Shown one piece after another: positions 49,874 to 59,264 of a DNA stretch of 64,000 nt. Below the pieces are notes generated by a model. It did no database searches and was not told where the DNA came from. It saw only the letters and a list, made by a program, of their open reading frames with translations. Both the position numbers and the translations under genes were made by a program. The stretch spans positions 1 to 64,000 of the forward strand of contig URCH01000003.1 in NCBI GenBank assembly GCA_900546275.1, written 5' to 3'. Origin of the DNA: an uncultured Mycoplasmatota bacterium. GTDB taxonomy: Bacteria > Bacillota_I > Bacilli_A > RF39 > UBA660. Each line of letters starts with the position of its first letter. The stretch's first letter is position 1.

Positions 49874-51160
49874 TTACCTCAATTCAAATGGATAACTTTC
49901 ATCACCCATACCACCTTTTACTTCTGCTTTATTATCTAAATAAATAACTGGTTTAATACCTGATTCATAACTAATGAAATTATAGAATAATGAGTTATTT
50001 TCATTTAATACAGGTATTGTATTATCATCAGTAACAGAACTTAATAAATACATATTTATATTTTGTGTTACAAAAATATCACCAACAGTTAATAATCCAA
50101 CATAAGCATTAACTTTTTCATTATATAATTCTTCTAAATCATATGTATCAAATTTTCCAATGTAGAAATCTCCCTTTTTCAAATACTTTTTATCTTTTAA
50201 AGTATTATAGAATGTATGATTTAGGTAATAAGCTATTCCTGTACTATCATTTAAATTATAATAATTATATTTTTTAGAATATATTTTTTTAATTTCTTCA
50301 TCATTAAGTTTTAATGGAGTAGATAAAACAACTTTAACACTTGTTTCATCTTTTGAAACTACTTTCCAAGTATATCCACTGTAATCAATATAACTACCAA
50401 GTTCTATCTCACTTAAAGTATCGACTGGTTCATTAGATATGATATATGGAGAGCTTTTAGTACCATTTCCATATATATACTCTATATCATTTAATACTAT
50501 AACAGGTCTAACTCCATATATATGATTATTTGAATCTGTTTTTAAACCACCATTATCAAATACATACCAAGGTTCACTCCCATTTAAAGCTGAAAGCCAA
50601 AAATATGTATTATTATTTAAATAACTATTATTCGCACCTGCATCTATATAATCATTCATTGATAATAATGAAACATAATTTTTACTATTATTACAATCAG
50701 ATTTTTCTATTTTATCTACATTATTAACACAAGAATCAAATTCAGTAATAAATGAGTCAGGTTGCGTTAAATTGGATTTAAAGGTAGAATTTAACCATTT
50801 AATTACATTCGATTCATCATAATTTTTTCCAAATGGTAAAACTGTAACGTTTTCATCGGAAACCAATTTTATTTTTCCATCATCAACTGAAACAATTCTC
50901 CATAAAATTCCTGAGTATGAAACATAATTATTTTCAACTAAATCTTTTAATATATATTTATTATCATTATATAAATAATTTTCTTTTTTTAAACTATTAA
51001 TAATTTTAGTTGAAAGCATTCCATTATCAATTAATGAATTAGCCTTTTGTTCTTTCATATAATTATAAACAAGTCTAAAACTAAAGAATATAAATAAAGA
51101 ACTTAAAAAAATCACACTACAAAATCTAAATATTTTTTCTTTTTTTATTACCCTTTTCAT
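49874..51160 (-). CDS. Surface protein with two DUF6273-like modules
   Basis: 428 residues. After a membrane anchor (about residues 10-30) come two similar modules. Module 1 (about 70-230) has YSGILWRIVSVDDGKIKLVS, VIKWLNSTF, FWLSALNG and GVRPVIVLND. Module 2 (about 240-415) has YSGYTWKVVSKDETSVKVVL, YYLNHTFYNTL, YVGLLTVGDIF and GIKPVIYLDN. The same W-(I/V)-V plus RPV-x-L pattern ends the prepilin at 36258-37379. It is extracellular by prediction; the ligand is unknown. It lies 36 bases after the AI-2E-type gene and four before the glycosidase gene. Confidence 0.75.
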   Translation of the reverse strand: MKRVIKKEKIFRFCSVIFLSSLFIFFSFRLVYNYMKEQKANSLIDNGMLSTKIINSLKKENYLYNDNKYILKDLVENNYVSYSGILWRIVSVDDGKIKLVSDENVTVLPFGKNYDESNVIKWLNSTFKSNLTQPDSFITEFDSCVNNVDKIEKSDCNNSKNYVSLLSMNDYIDAGANNSYLNNNTYFWLSALNGSEPWYVFDNGGLKTDSNNHIYGVRPVIVLNDIEYIYGNGTKSSPYIISNEPVDTLSEIELGSYIDYSGYTWKVVSKDETSVKVVLSTPLKLNDEEIKKIYSKKYNYYNLNDSTGIAYYLNHTFYNTLKDKKYLKKGDFYIGKFDTYDLEELYNEKVNAYVGLLTVGDIFVTQNINMYLLSSVTDDNTIPVLNENNSLFYNFISYESGIKPVIYLDNKAEVKGGMGDESYPFELR

Positions 51161-51196
51161 AACTTACTCCTTTAATACAAGTTAAAAAGTAAAAAA

Positions 51197-52267
51197 CTAT
51201 TTTTTACTTTTTTTATCTTCTTTCATATCATCTATTATTTCTGAAATATCAGATTTGAAATATTTAACAGTAGTAACTGCAATTATTGATAATGGAAGCG
51301 CTAAAATAATTCCTACCATACCAAATAATAACCCACCTGCAAATATTGCAAGTATTATCAATAATGGATGAATTTCATTAGATTTTCCATATACAAGTGG
51401 ACTTATAACATTACCATCAAGAACAGATAATACTGCAACTGCTATTAATGTTTTTATAAAAAGTGCTGGACTAACAACAAAAGCAGTAACCAAAGCAATA
51501 ACATTAGTAAATATTCCTCCAAAATAAGGTACAAGTGATGCTACTGAAGCCATAAATCCTAAAAGTAGTGCATTAGGATGTCCTACTATAAAGAATGCAA
51601 ATGAATACAAGAAGAAATTAATTATTAAAATTTTCATAAATCCAATCAAATATTTTTTCATTTGATCATCTAATAATTTAATATATCTAAATGCTTTTTT
51701 AGATTTTTTCTTAACAATAACTTTAACTTCATTTCTTATTTTATCCATATCAATTAAGAAATATATAGCTGCCGATAAACATACTAAAGCTGCTGATAAG
51801 ACACCAAGTGAAACTCCTATAAAGTTAATTGCTCCATTAGATACATAGTTACCAAGATCCGCTAAAATATTTGTAAATGTATCGTTTAAAGTTTGTTGAA
51901 TGCTACCGAAATTTAAATCATATGTTGATGAAATTTCTTTAAAAAATGATATTATTCCAGTAAACAAGCTAGATAATTGTCCAAATAATAATGGCCCTGC
52001 TATTATTATAATAGAAGCTAAAAGTCCAAGGACTACTAAAACAACTATTAATATACTTAACCATTTAGGAAATCCTTTATCTCTTAAAAATCTAACACAT
52101 GGATTAAGTGCATATGCAATTATAAATGCAAAGAAAAATGGTGCTATTATGGTTATTATCTTTGCAAGTATTCCTATCCATAATCCACTTGTTTGATACA
52201 TTAAAAATACAATAAGTACAAATAGCGCTACATTAATCAATTTAAAATCAAGTTTATTTTTTATCAT
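51197..52267 (-). CDS. AI-2E family transporter-like membrane protein
   Basis: 356 residues with about eight helices in the AI-2E (UPF0118) pattern: an N-terminal helix pair, ALNPCVRFLRDKGFPKWLSIL, a long loop, then GFMASVASLVPYFGGIFTN and GNVISPLVYGKSNEIHPLLIILAIFAGG (split motifs around residues 240-310). Members export small molecules or ions; the cargo cannot be inferred. It starts three bases after dtd, so it belongs to the comN-rsh-dtd operon. Confidence 0.85.
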   Translation of the reverse strand: MIKNKLDFKLINVALFVLIVFLMYQTSGLWIGILAKIITIIAPFFFAFIIAYALNPCVRFLRDKGFPKWLSILIVVLVVLGLLASIIIIAGPLLFGQLSSLFTGIISFFKEISSTYDLNFGSIQQTLNDTFTNILADLGNYVSNGAINFIGVSLGVLSAALVCLSAAIYFLIDMDKIRNEVKVIVKKKSKKAFRYIKLLDDQMKKYLIGFMKILIINFFLYSFAFFIVGHPNALLLGFMASVASLVPYFGGIFTNVIALVTAFVVSPALFIKTLIAVAVLSVLDGNVISPLVYGKSNEIHPLLIILAIFAGGLLFGMVGIILALPLSIIAVTTVKYFKSDISEIIDDMKEDKKSKK

Positions 52268-52270
52268 ATT

Positions 52271-52708
52271 TTACCTACTTTCTAAAATTATTGTAACAGG
52301 TCCATCATTAATACTTTCTACTTCCATATCTTCACCAAACACACCTGTTGATACTTGAAGATATTTACTTAATTTTTCATTAAATAAATCATAAAGTTTA
52401 ATTGCTTCATCTGACTTTAATGCATTTACATAACTAGGTCTTCTTCCTTTTTTAGTATCTGCATATAAGGTAAATTGTGAAACAGATAATATTTGTTTGT
52501 TTAATTCTAAAGCTGATTTATTCATTACATTATTATTATCATTAAATATTCTTAAATTTATTATTTTATCTACCATATAATCTATATCTTTTATACTATC
52601 TTCATATGTAAAACCCACAAGTACAAGTAATCCTTCGTTTATACTTCCAACTATTTTTTTATTTATTTTTACACTTGCACTTTTACATCTTGTTACAACT
52701 GTTTTCAT
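52271..52708 (-). CDS. dtd: D-aminoacyl-tRNA deacylase
   Basis: 145 residues, standard length. The two conserved active-site motifs are LSVSQFTLYADTKKGRRPSY (about residues 75-94) and a C-terminal NDGPVTIILES (the Gly-cisPro-type GPVT). It hydrolyses D-amino acids and glycine from mischarged tRNA. Its ATG overlaps the rsh stop (ATGA). The rsh-dtd pair is common in Firmicutes. Confidence 0.95.
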   Translation of the reverse strand: MKTVVTRCKSASVKINKKIVGSINEGLLVLVGFTYEDSIKDIDYMVDKIINLRIFNDNNNVMNKSALELNKQILSVSQFTLYADTKKGRRPSYVNALKSDEAIKLYDLFNEKLSKYLQVSTGVFGEDMEVESINDGPVTIILESR

Positions 52709-54876
52709 CCAATACTCCTTTGTACATCAACAACATGATTTAAAGTTTTAACTTCATTTATAAATTTAAGTAATTTATCTTTATTATCTACTAATATTGT
52801 TATACTATAAATTGTTATATCATTATTATTTACTGTTCTTATACTTTTAACAGGTATATTAGATGAATTTGATTTTGAAATTATGTTAAGTAATATATCT
52901 TTATCATTTTTAGTATAAACTAAAATAGTTGCAGGATATTTTTTACTAGTAACTGGATTCCAATATACATTGATTAATCTTTCTTTTAAATTAATTACAT
53001 TTGAACAATTAATTTTATGTACTGAAATTCCTTTTCCTTTAGTAATATATCCAATTATTTTTTCACCAGGCACAGGTTTACAACATGAAGCAATATTTGT
53101 TTTTATGCTTGGAATACCTTCTACATAAATATCAGATGCTCCTACTTTAATATCTTTTATTTTATTATTAGTAGCATCTTTTAATATTTTTTCATTTTTT
53201 GTTTCTGATTCATTATAAATAATGTTATATACAGTTGAAGGTAAAATTTTATTATTAGAAAAATTAATATATAATTCTTTAATATCTTTTATTTTTAATT
53301 CTTGTTTTATTTTTTTTACATTTTCAGGGCTTAAAAATTCATTAAAGCTGATTTTTCTTTTTCTTAATTCTTTTTGTAATATTTCTTCACCTTGTCTAAT
53401 ATTTTCATCTTTATCAAGTTTATTAAAGAAAGCTCTTATTTTATTTCTTGCTTGTGGAGTTTTAACTATATTTAACCATTCATAGTTAGGTCCCATAGAA
53501 TTTTTATTAGTATTTATTTTTACAACATCGTCATCTTTTAATTCATAATTAATTGGAACCAACATTTCATTTACAATAGCGCCTACCATATGATCTCCAA
53601 CATCACTATGTACTCTATAGGCAAAATCTATTGGAGTTGCACCTTTTGGAAGTTCTATTACATCTCCTTTAGGTGTGAATACATATATTAAATCTCTAAA
53701 AGAATCTTCTTTTACTGATTCAACAAAGTTTTTATCATCTGTTGCTTCTTCTCTCATTTCCATTATTGTTCTAAAGAATTGTAATTTTTGTTCCATTTCT
53801 TGATGCATATCTGCTTTTATATTACTTCCATGTTCCTTATAAGACCAATGTGATGCAATTCCATTTTCAGCTACTCTATCCATTTCATATGTTCTAATTT
53901 GTATTTCAAATAAATAACCATCTATCCCAAATACTGTTGTATGAAGTGATTGATACATATTACTTTTTGGCATAGCAATATAATCTTTAAATCTTTTAGG
54001 AATTGGTCTATATTTTGAATGTATGTATCCAAGAGCTTGGTAACATTCCCCTACTGTATCTACAAAAACTCTTAAAGCAAGTAAATCATAAATATCATTG
54101 AATTTTTTACCTTTATCCATTTTTTTATAAATACTAAATATACTTTTTGCTCTTCCTTTTATTTCATGTTTTATATTATTTTCATCAAGTATTTTGCTTA
54201 TATTATCTTTCATTTCTGATACAATAGCTTCTCTTTCAGCTTTTGTTTTATTTAGTTTTTCTGCTATATCAAAATAAATATCAGGTTTATAATATCTAAG
54301 TGATAAATCTTCTAGTTCAGATTTAATTTTATTCATTCCAAGTCTATGAGCAATAGGAATTAATATATCTAATGTTTCTTTTGCTTTTTCTTTTTGCTTT
54401 TCCTTAGGTAATACGTAAAGTGTTCTCATATTATGAAGACGATCTGCAAGTTTTACAATAATAACTCTAACATCTTCTGAAAGGCCAACTAATATTTTTC
54501 TATGATTTGCAAGCATAGCTTCAGTAGCACCTTTAAAATTAAGTTTATTTATTTTTGTAACACCTTCCACTAATGACGTAATGTTTTCTCCAAATTCTTT
54601 TACCATTTCTTCTTTTGGAACACCACAATCTTCTAAAACATCGTGAAGAAGTGCAGCACACAAACACTCATAGTCTGCATATATCTCAGTTAATATTAAA
54701 GCTACATTTAATGGGTGAATTATATAATCTTCGCCAGTACGTCTTTTTTGACCAAAGTGTTTTTCATAAGCATATTTATATGCTTTAGTAATCATTTTTA
54801 ATTCTTCTTCATTATCTATATATGAACTTACTGCTTTATATAAAACATCATATGTTATATTGTCATGTTTTTTCAT
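52705..54876 (-). CDS. rsh: Bifunctional (p)ppGpp synthase/hydrolase, RelA/SpoT homologue
   Basis: 723 residues, a long Rsh. The HD hydrolase domain has RTGEDYIIHPLNVALIL and LLHDVLEDCG (HD pair, about residues 40-75). The synthetase domain has RAKSIFSIYKKM and YIAMPKSNMYQSLHTTVFG. TGS (VFTPKGDVIELPKGATPIDFAY), a zinc-finger-like region with ASCCKPVPGEKIIG and a C-terminal ACT domain follow. Both catalytic halves look intact. It makes and degrades the stringent alarmone. It begins ten bases after comN. Confidence 0.95.
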   Translation of the reverse strand: MKKHDNITYDVLYKAVSSYIDNEEELKMITKAYKYAYEKHFGQKRRTGEDYIIHPLNVALILTEIYADYECLCAALLHDVLEDCGVPKEEMVKEFGENITSLVEGVTKINKLNFKGATEAMLANHRKILVGLSEDVRVIIVKLADRLHNMRTLYVLPKEKQKEKAKETLDILIPIAHRLGMNKIKSELEDLSLRYYKPDIYFDIAEKLNKTKAEREAIVSEMKDNISKILDENNIKHEIKGRAKSIFSIYKKMDKGKKFNDIYDLLALRVFVDTVGECYQALGYIHSKYRPIPKRFKDYIAMPKSNMYQSLHTTVFGIDGYLFEIQIRTYEMDRVAENGIASHWSYKEHGSNIKADMHQEMEQKLQFFRTIMEMREEATDDKNFVESVKEDSFRDLIYVFTPKGDVIELPKGATPIDFAYRVHSDVGDHMVGAIVNEMLVPINYELKDDDVVKINTNKNSMGPNYEWLNIVKTPQARNKIRAFFNKLDKDENIRQGEEILQKELRKRKISFNEFLSPENVKKIKQELKIKDIKELYINFSNNKILPSTVYNIIYNESETKNEKILKDATNNKIKDIKVGASDIYVEGIPSIKTNIASCCKPVPGEKIIGYITKGKGISVHKINCSNVINLKERLINVYWNPVTSKKYPATILVYTKNDKDILLNIISKSNSSNIPVKSIRTVNNNDITIYSITILVDNKDKLLKFINEVKTLNHVVDVQRSIG

Positions 54877-54886
54877 AAAAACTCTC

Positions 54887-55159
54887 CTACTCTTCTAAAT
54901 TTGGAATTCTTACTTCACGAGAAATTCTTTCCTTTACATATTCTTCAATAAAAATATTATCTGTATTTAATATATCTGAAACCATTTGATATAAAGATAA
55001 ATTTGTTGCTTTAATCCATTTTGTTTCTTTAAAGTAATTCCATATATCTTCTTCTTTTACGTAATATATTCCAAGCCTTTTCATTTCTTCTCTTTTTGTT
55101 GTAAGTGCAGGTTTTACTCTTTCATACAATTCTTGCAAGCTATTAAATTTTATATCCAT
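54887..55159 (-). CDS. comN: ComN-like post-transcriptional regulator
   Basis: A 90-residue soluble helical protein of the small Post_transc_reg family: LYERVKPALTTKREEMKRLG and EEDIWNYFKETKW, then SLYQMVSDILN. In Bacillus ComN promotes comE mRNA localisation or expression through DivIVA. No comE genes are in the window. AGGAGGACCAT precedes the ATG. It heads the operon and is divergent from spoVB, as in Bacillus order. Confidence 0.8.
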   Translation of the reverse strand: MDIKFNSLQELYERVKPALTTKREEMKRLGIYYVKEEDIWNYFKETKWIKATNLSLYQMVSDILNTDNIFIEEYVKERISREVRIPNLEE

Positions 55160-55237
55160 ATGGTCCTCCTAATAATAAAGTTTTATTATTTACATATATA
55201 TTATATATGAAAAGTAAATAATTTTAAAGGAGAAATT

Positions 55238-56533
55238 ATGAAAAAAAGTAAATTTGTCAAATCTACTCTTATATTGATTGTTGGTGGTTTCATAACAAAA
55301 ATTTTAGGAATGATTATTAAAATCGTGATGACAAGACTAGTTGGTACAGAAGGTATTGGAATATATATGATTTTATCGCCTACTTTTATGTTATTAATCG
55401 CACTTGCACAACTAGGTCTTCCAATAGCAATTTCAAAACTTGTTTCAGAAGATAAAAGAAATAATAAAGTTTTAGTTGCTTCTGCATTTCCTATAACTAT
55501 CGTGGTAAATGTTTTAATTATTATCTTTTTATTTATATTTGGAAAAACACTTGCGAATAATTTACTACATGAACCAAGAGTATATCTAGGAATTTTATCA
55601 ATTGGTTTTGTTTTGCCATTTATAAGTATATCTAGTATTATAAGAGGATATTTTTTTGGTAAACAAAAAATGTTTCCTCATGTTATTTCAAATATTTCAG
55701 AAGATATTGTAAGATTAATTGTTTTAATAGTTGGGATTCCTATTTTTTTAAAGTATGGAATTGAAGTAACTATTATGTTTATAGTACTTTCTAACATAGC
55801 AAGTGAACTTACTTCAATAATTATATTTTTCTTCTTTTTACCTAAAAAATTCAAAATTAGAAAAGAAGACATTAAACCTAACAAGGATAATTTAAGAGAA
55901 ATTCTTTCTATTAGTTTACCAACTACAAGTTCTAGAATAATTGGTAGTATTGGTTACTTTTTAGAACCAATTATACTTAGTTTTACACTATTATTAGTTG
56001 GATACTCAAATGATTTTATAGTAAATGAATATGGAATAATTAATGGTTATGTTATGCCTCTTGTATTAATACCTTCTTTTTTTACAATGGCTATATCACA
56101 AGCACTTATACCAACACTTAGTTATAGTTATTCAAATAAGCAATATGATTATTCAAAAAAGAAAATAAAACAAGCTATTTTATTTTCTTTAATAATTGGT
56201 ATTCCATCAACCATTATATTAGTTTTATTTCCATCTTTACTTTTAAAAATCGTTTATAATACAACAAGTGGAGTAAATTATATAAAAGTCATTGCTCCTA
56301 TATGTTTATTTCACTACATACAAGCTCCTTTAAGTAGTAGTTTACAAGCAATTGGAAAAGTAAAACAAGCTATGTATGGAACTTTAATTGCAATGTTCTT
56401 AAGAACTTTAGCTTTATTTGTTTTCTCACTTTTTAAAATAGGAATGTGGAGTCTTATTATAGCTACTTCGATAAATATTTTGTTTGTAACTTTTTATGAC
56501 ATGTATAATGTAAAAAAATCTTTTAAATTATAA
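55238..56533 (+). CDS. spoVB: SpoVB-like polysaccharide/lipid II flippase (MOP superfamily)
   Basis: 431 residues, about 12-14 membrane helices. The N-terminus KSTLILIVGGFITKILGMI and the MTRLVGTEGIGIYMILSPTF segment, followed by AQLGLPIAISKLVSE, are typical of SpoVB/MurJ-like proteins; IIRGYFFGKQKM and LSSSLQAIGKVKQAM recur later. SpoVB acts in spore cortex synthesis. It is slightly shorter than usual (about 500). Placement next to comN and yrbG supports SpoVB over a vegetative flippase. AAAGGAGAAATT precedes the ATG. Confidence 0.85.
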   Translation: MKKSKFVKSTLILIVGGFITKILGMIIKIVMTRLVGTEGIGIYMILSPTFMLLIALAQLGLPIAISKLVSEDKRNNKVLVASAFPITIVVNVLIIIFLFIFGKTLANNLLHEPRVYLGILSIGFVLPFISISSIIRGYFFGKQKMFPHVISNISEDIVRLIVLIVGIPIFLKYGIEVTIMFIVLSNIASELTSIIIFFFFLPKKFKIRKEDIKPNKDNLREILSISLPTTSSRIIGSIGYFLEPIILSFTLLLVGYSNDFIVNEYGIINGYVMPLVLIPSFFTMAISQALIPTLSYSYSNKQYDYSKKKIKQAILFSLIIGIPSTIILVLFPSLLLKIVYNTTSGVNYIKVIAPICLFHYIQAPLSSSLQAIGKVKQAMYGTLIAMFLRTLALFVFSLFKIGMWSLIIATSINILFVTFYDMYNVKKSFKL

Positions 56534-57157
56534 AACATCTTGTTTTTTTATTATAAAGGTTTTTTCTTTTGTATAAAATGCATAAAAAACATTATTTAAA
56601 TCTATATTATTTTTCTCTAATATTAAATTAAGCCATTTTTCATTTTTTTTGATTTCTTTTAAAACACTATAATCTATTTGACCATCTAGTATTAGTGGTA
56701 ATGGATAGTTTTTTTCTTCTTTAAAAACAGATAATTTCCCATTATTTTCTAAAACTGCATAGTTTACATCTTCGATATTCATAATTCCCTGTTCTCTAAG
56801 TTGACTTACTAAATCATCTAAACTATATCTTAATTTTACCATTTCTTTAAAATTAAGTTTTCCATTTTTTATAATAACAGCTGGTTTACCATCTAATATG
56901 TTTCTAAGTTTACTACTTTTAAGACCAAAAAATCCAAATATTACTTGAACTACTACTAAACAAAGAATTGGTATAACTGATACTAAAATAGATCCATCAT
57001 ACTCTTCTATAGACAATGCTGCAAGTTCTGCTATTAAGATTGATACAATTAAATCTACAATTCCAAGTTTACCAACTTCTTTTTTACCCATTATTCTATA
57101 TACTAAGATTATAAAAAAATATAAAAACAATGTTTTTGAAATTATTTTTAAATACAT
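56528..57157 (-). CDS. YrbG/YetF-like DUF421 membrane protein
   Basis: 209 residues. Three N-terminal helices with YRIMGKKEVGKLGIVDLIVSILIAELAAL (motifs MGK..GKL and DLIVS..IAE) are followed by the soluble YetF domain: GKPAVIIKNGKLN and SLDDLVSQLREQGIMNIEDVNYAVLENNGKLSVF (split). Related proteins are linked to spore germination or are unknown. Its stop overlaps the end of convergent spoVB by six bases. AAAAAGGTGATAAC precedes the ATG. Confidence 0.85.
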   Translation of the reverse strand: MYLKIISKTLFLYFFIILVYRIMGKKEVGKLGIVDLIVSILIAELAALSIEEYDGSILVSVIPILCLVVVQVIFGFFGLKSSKLRNILDGKPAVIIKNGKLNFKEMVKLRYSLDDLVSQLREQGIMNIEDVNYAVLENNGKLSVFKEEKNYPLPLILDGQIDYSVLKEIKKNEKWLNLILEKNNIDLNNVFYAFYTKEKTFIIKKQDVL

Positions 57158-57231
57158 GTTATCACCTTTTTTTATTATGATAATAAGAATAAAAAAATAT
57201 TCAATTAATATATTTAATTAGGAGGATATAT

Positions 57232-57603
57232 ATGGAATATATTAAAAAACTTGGAATTTCTTTTATTTTTTCACTATCATTTTTAATTGGTTTAACTTTT
57301 ATTTTTTCTTCTCTTTATTATATAAATTTTATAGGTAATGGTTTATTTAAATTTATAAAAATATTAATACCTATTATTTCTATATTTATTGGTAGTTTTA
57401 TAATAGGAAAAAAATCTAATTCTAAAGGATGGCTTGAAGGATTAAAATTTGGTTCTATGATAATTTTATTATTGTTCTTAATAAGCATTATTTTTTTTAG
57501 AAGCGAATTAAGTGCTAAAGTAATATTATATTACTTAATACTTCTTCTTACTTCTAGCCTTTCTTCAATGATAGGTATTAATTTTAAAGCAGTTGACAAA
57601 TAG
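57232..57603 (+). CDS. YrzE-like four-helix membrane protein (TIGR04086 type)
   Basis: 123 residues with four hydrophobic helices and a short GKKSNSKGWLEGLKFG loop (about residues 63-78), the pattern of the YrzE/TIGR04086 family found beside spoVB and yrbG in Bacilli. Function unknown. A strong AGGAGGATATAT precedes the ATG. The promoter of the next gene overlaps its last codons. Confidence 0.75.
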   Translation: MEYIKKLGISFIFSLSFLIGLTFIFSSLYYINFIGNGLFKFIKILIPIISIFIGSFIIGKKSNSKGWLEGLKFGSMIILLLFLISIIFFRSELSAKVILYYLILLLTSSLSSMIGINFKAVDK

Positions 57604-57620
57604 AATTTATATTATATAAT
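57593..57620 (+). promoter_or_regulatory. Promoter of the kinase-like gene
   Basis: TTGACA (57593-57598), a 16-nt spacer and TATAAT (57615-57620). The -35 box overlaps the end of the YrzE-like gene. Sixteen nt separate the -10 box from the ATG. Confidence 0.8.
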
Positions 57621-57636
57621 AATAAACGTGATTTTT

Positions 57637-58377
57637 ATGAAAGAAGTATATTTTAAAAGAAACGAAATTAAATATTTAATACCAATATTTGTAGATAAAG
57701 GTATAGAACATGATAGATATTTATATACTATTGATGACAAAAATTATGTTATAAATTTATTTAAAGATAATGATATAAATATAATAAAAAGAAAAGTTTA
57801 TAAACTAGAAAAATTAAATGAATACAAATTTTCTAAAAATATTATAATTCCTGATGGCATTGTATATATAGACAAAACACCTTCTGGTTTCACTACAGAA
57901 CTATTAAAAAAAAGTGTACCTTTTAATGATCATGCTTTTGATAGTACAAAGAATAAAATAAAGTTACTTTTAAAAGCTAAAGAATTGATATTAGAATTGA
58001 ATAATCAAAATATAATTCATTCTGATATTGGTGTACATAATTTTATAGTTAAAAATAACACACCTTATTTATTAGATATGATAAGTTGTGAATTTGATGA
58101 ATTTAAAAATACTAATCAAAATGCTTTTTATTCATATTATAAAAAAAGAATTGGTAAAATAGATGAATATTTTGATATATATTCATTTAATGCAATGACA
58201 TATGGATTTTTAAATAAAATTGCCGGATTTAAAATAATTGATAATATAATTGAGGGTAATAATACAATACTTAAAAATAAAGAAATTACTGAAATGTATT
58301 ATAATTTATTATTATTCAAAAATAAATACAATGATGATTTTATAATAGATCATATAAAACAAAAAAAGATCAAATGA
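57637..58377 (+). CDS. Protein-kinase-fold protein (Kdo/APH-like)
   Basis: 246 residues. The kinase catalytic loop is recognisable: IIHSDIGVHNFIV (His-x-Asp-x4-Asn, about residues 126-138) and then a strand with YLLDMIS supplying the metal Asp. The N-lobe has KNYVINLF with a possible ATP Lys (KRKVYKLEKL). Substrate unknown; relatives phosphorylate small molecules, lipopolysaccharide sugars or proteins. The frame reaches a GTG at 57628; the ATG at 57637 is chosen because the promoter ends at 57620. It is embedded in the spoVB neighbourhood. Confidence 0.7.
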   Translation: MKEVYFKRNEIKYLIPIFVDKGIEHDRYLYTIDDKNYVINLFKDNDINIIKRKVYKLEKLNEYKFSKNIIIPDGIVYIDKTPSGFTTELLKKSVPFNDHAFDSTKNKIKLLLKAKELILELNNQNIIHSDIGVHNFIVKNNTPYLLDMISCEFDEFKNTNQNAFYSYYKKRIGKIDEYFDIYSFNAMTYGFLNKIAGFKIIDNIIEGNNTILKNKEITEMYYNLLLFKNKYNDDFIIDHIKQKKIK

Positions 58378-58386
58378 TCTTTTTTA
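58361..58386. terminator. Bidirectional terminator
   Basis: AAAAGATC pairs with GATCTTTT around a small loop, with A and T runs. It contains the kinase-like gene stop. Confidence 0.8.
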
Positions 58387-58947
58387 TTTTACAACACCAC
58401 TTAAAAGGGTACATTTGTTAGAACTATTAGAGAATGTTCCATTAATATAACTTCCATCTTCACTCGCCCATGTATATTTAGTTGAATAGCTACTCTTTTC
58501 AACTATAACACCATCAACATTTCCTAGATATGTTTTAAATTCATCATATGTAATTCCACTTTTTACTTTATCTTTTAATTCATTATATTTAGAAAAATCA
58601 ACATTTTTAATAGCTATTTTACTTTTATCTATATCCAATTTAATTGTTCCTTTTGTGCTTGAATAATAAGCTACTTCAATTCCGACATCTTCTGATAATT
58701 TCCAATAATATTTATTATATTTTTCATCAATTAATTCGCCATTTATACCAATTATATTATTGATTTCTTCTACTGTATTTTCAACATTTATTTGTTTAAT
58801 GCATTCAACTGCTTTACATTTACCTTTTGTTTTTTCTTCTGCTTTATTTTCATTATTATCTGTTTTTTCAACTTCTTTATTACCACATCCTGTAAATAAA
58901 CTTAAAGTAAGAACGCTACATATAAAACCAAATATTATTTTTTTCAT
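58384..58947 (-). CDS. Lipoprotein, unknown
   Basis: 187 residues. The signal peptide ends in the lipobox LFTGC (Cys21), followed by an acidic linker (EKTDNNENKAEEK) and a ~140-residue domain with KCKAVECIKQ, a repeated YNKYYWKL / KYTWASEDGSYINGTF strand pattern and a late Cys. It is probably anchored outside the membrane. No family recognised; the YxxxxxxLG-like end resembles small DUF3862/BLIP-type folds, but this is weak. It is 23 bases after the 97-residue gene and may be the last gene of the tgt operon. Confidence 0.75.
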   Translation of the reverse strand: MKKIIFGFICSVLTLSLFTGCGNKEVEKTDNNENKAEEKTKGKCKAVECIKQINVENTVEEINNIIGINGELIDEKYNKYYWKLSEDVGIEVAYYSSTKGTIKLDIDKSKIAIKNVDFSKYNELKDKVKSGITYDEFKTYLGNVDGVIVEKSSYSTKYTWASEDGSYINGTFSNSSNKCTLLSGVVK

Positions 58948-58970
58948 TTTTTCTCCTCTTTCTATAAAAA

Positions 58971-59264
58971 CTAAAATAATTCATCAATAGTTGTTACATC
59001 TTCATTTATTAATGAAACAAATACGGGAATATTATAACCTGAAAACATTTTTACTATATCATTAACATTTTTTAAAAACAAATCTTCTTTATAAATAATT
59101 AGTTGTTTAATATTTTTTATTCCATAAGACTTTAATAATTCAATATTTTTTTTTATCAATTCATAATTACATGATAAATTAAGTGCCGTATCATATCCAA
59201 GTTCATCAATTATTTCATCAACTTCTTGTTCATTTAAACCAATATTATATAAATCTTTTATCAT
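58971..59264 (-). CDS. Helical-repeat protein of unknown function (97 residues)
   Basis: 97 residues, all helical: NEQEVDEIIDELGYDTAL, then IKKNIELLKSYGIKNIKQLI and KNVNDIVKMFSGYNIPVF. The LLKSYGIKNI-x-LII rhythm resembles a solenoid repeat like that of mTERF-type proteins and echoes the LILRKYGINIFEN segment of the 571-residue neighbour. Its start lies inside the end of that neighbour (20-bp overlap) and GGAGGC precedes it, so the two are coupled. Function unknown. Confidence 0.7.
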   Translation of the reverse strand: MIKDLYNIGLNEQEVDEIIDELGYDTALNLSCNYELIKKNIELLKSYGIKNIKQLIIYKEDLFLKNVNDIVKMFSGYNIPVFVSLINEDVTTIDELF

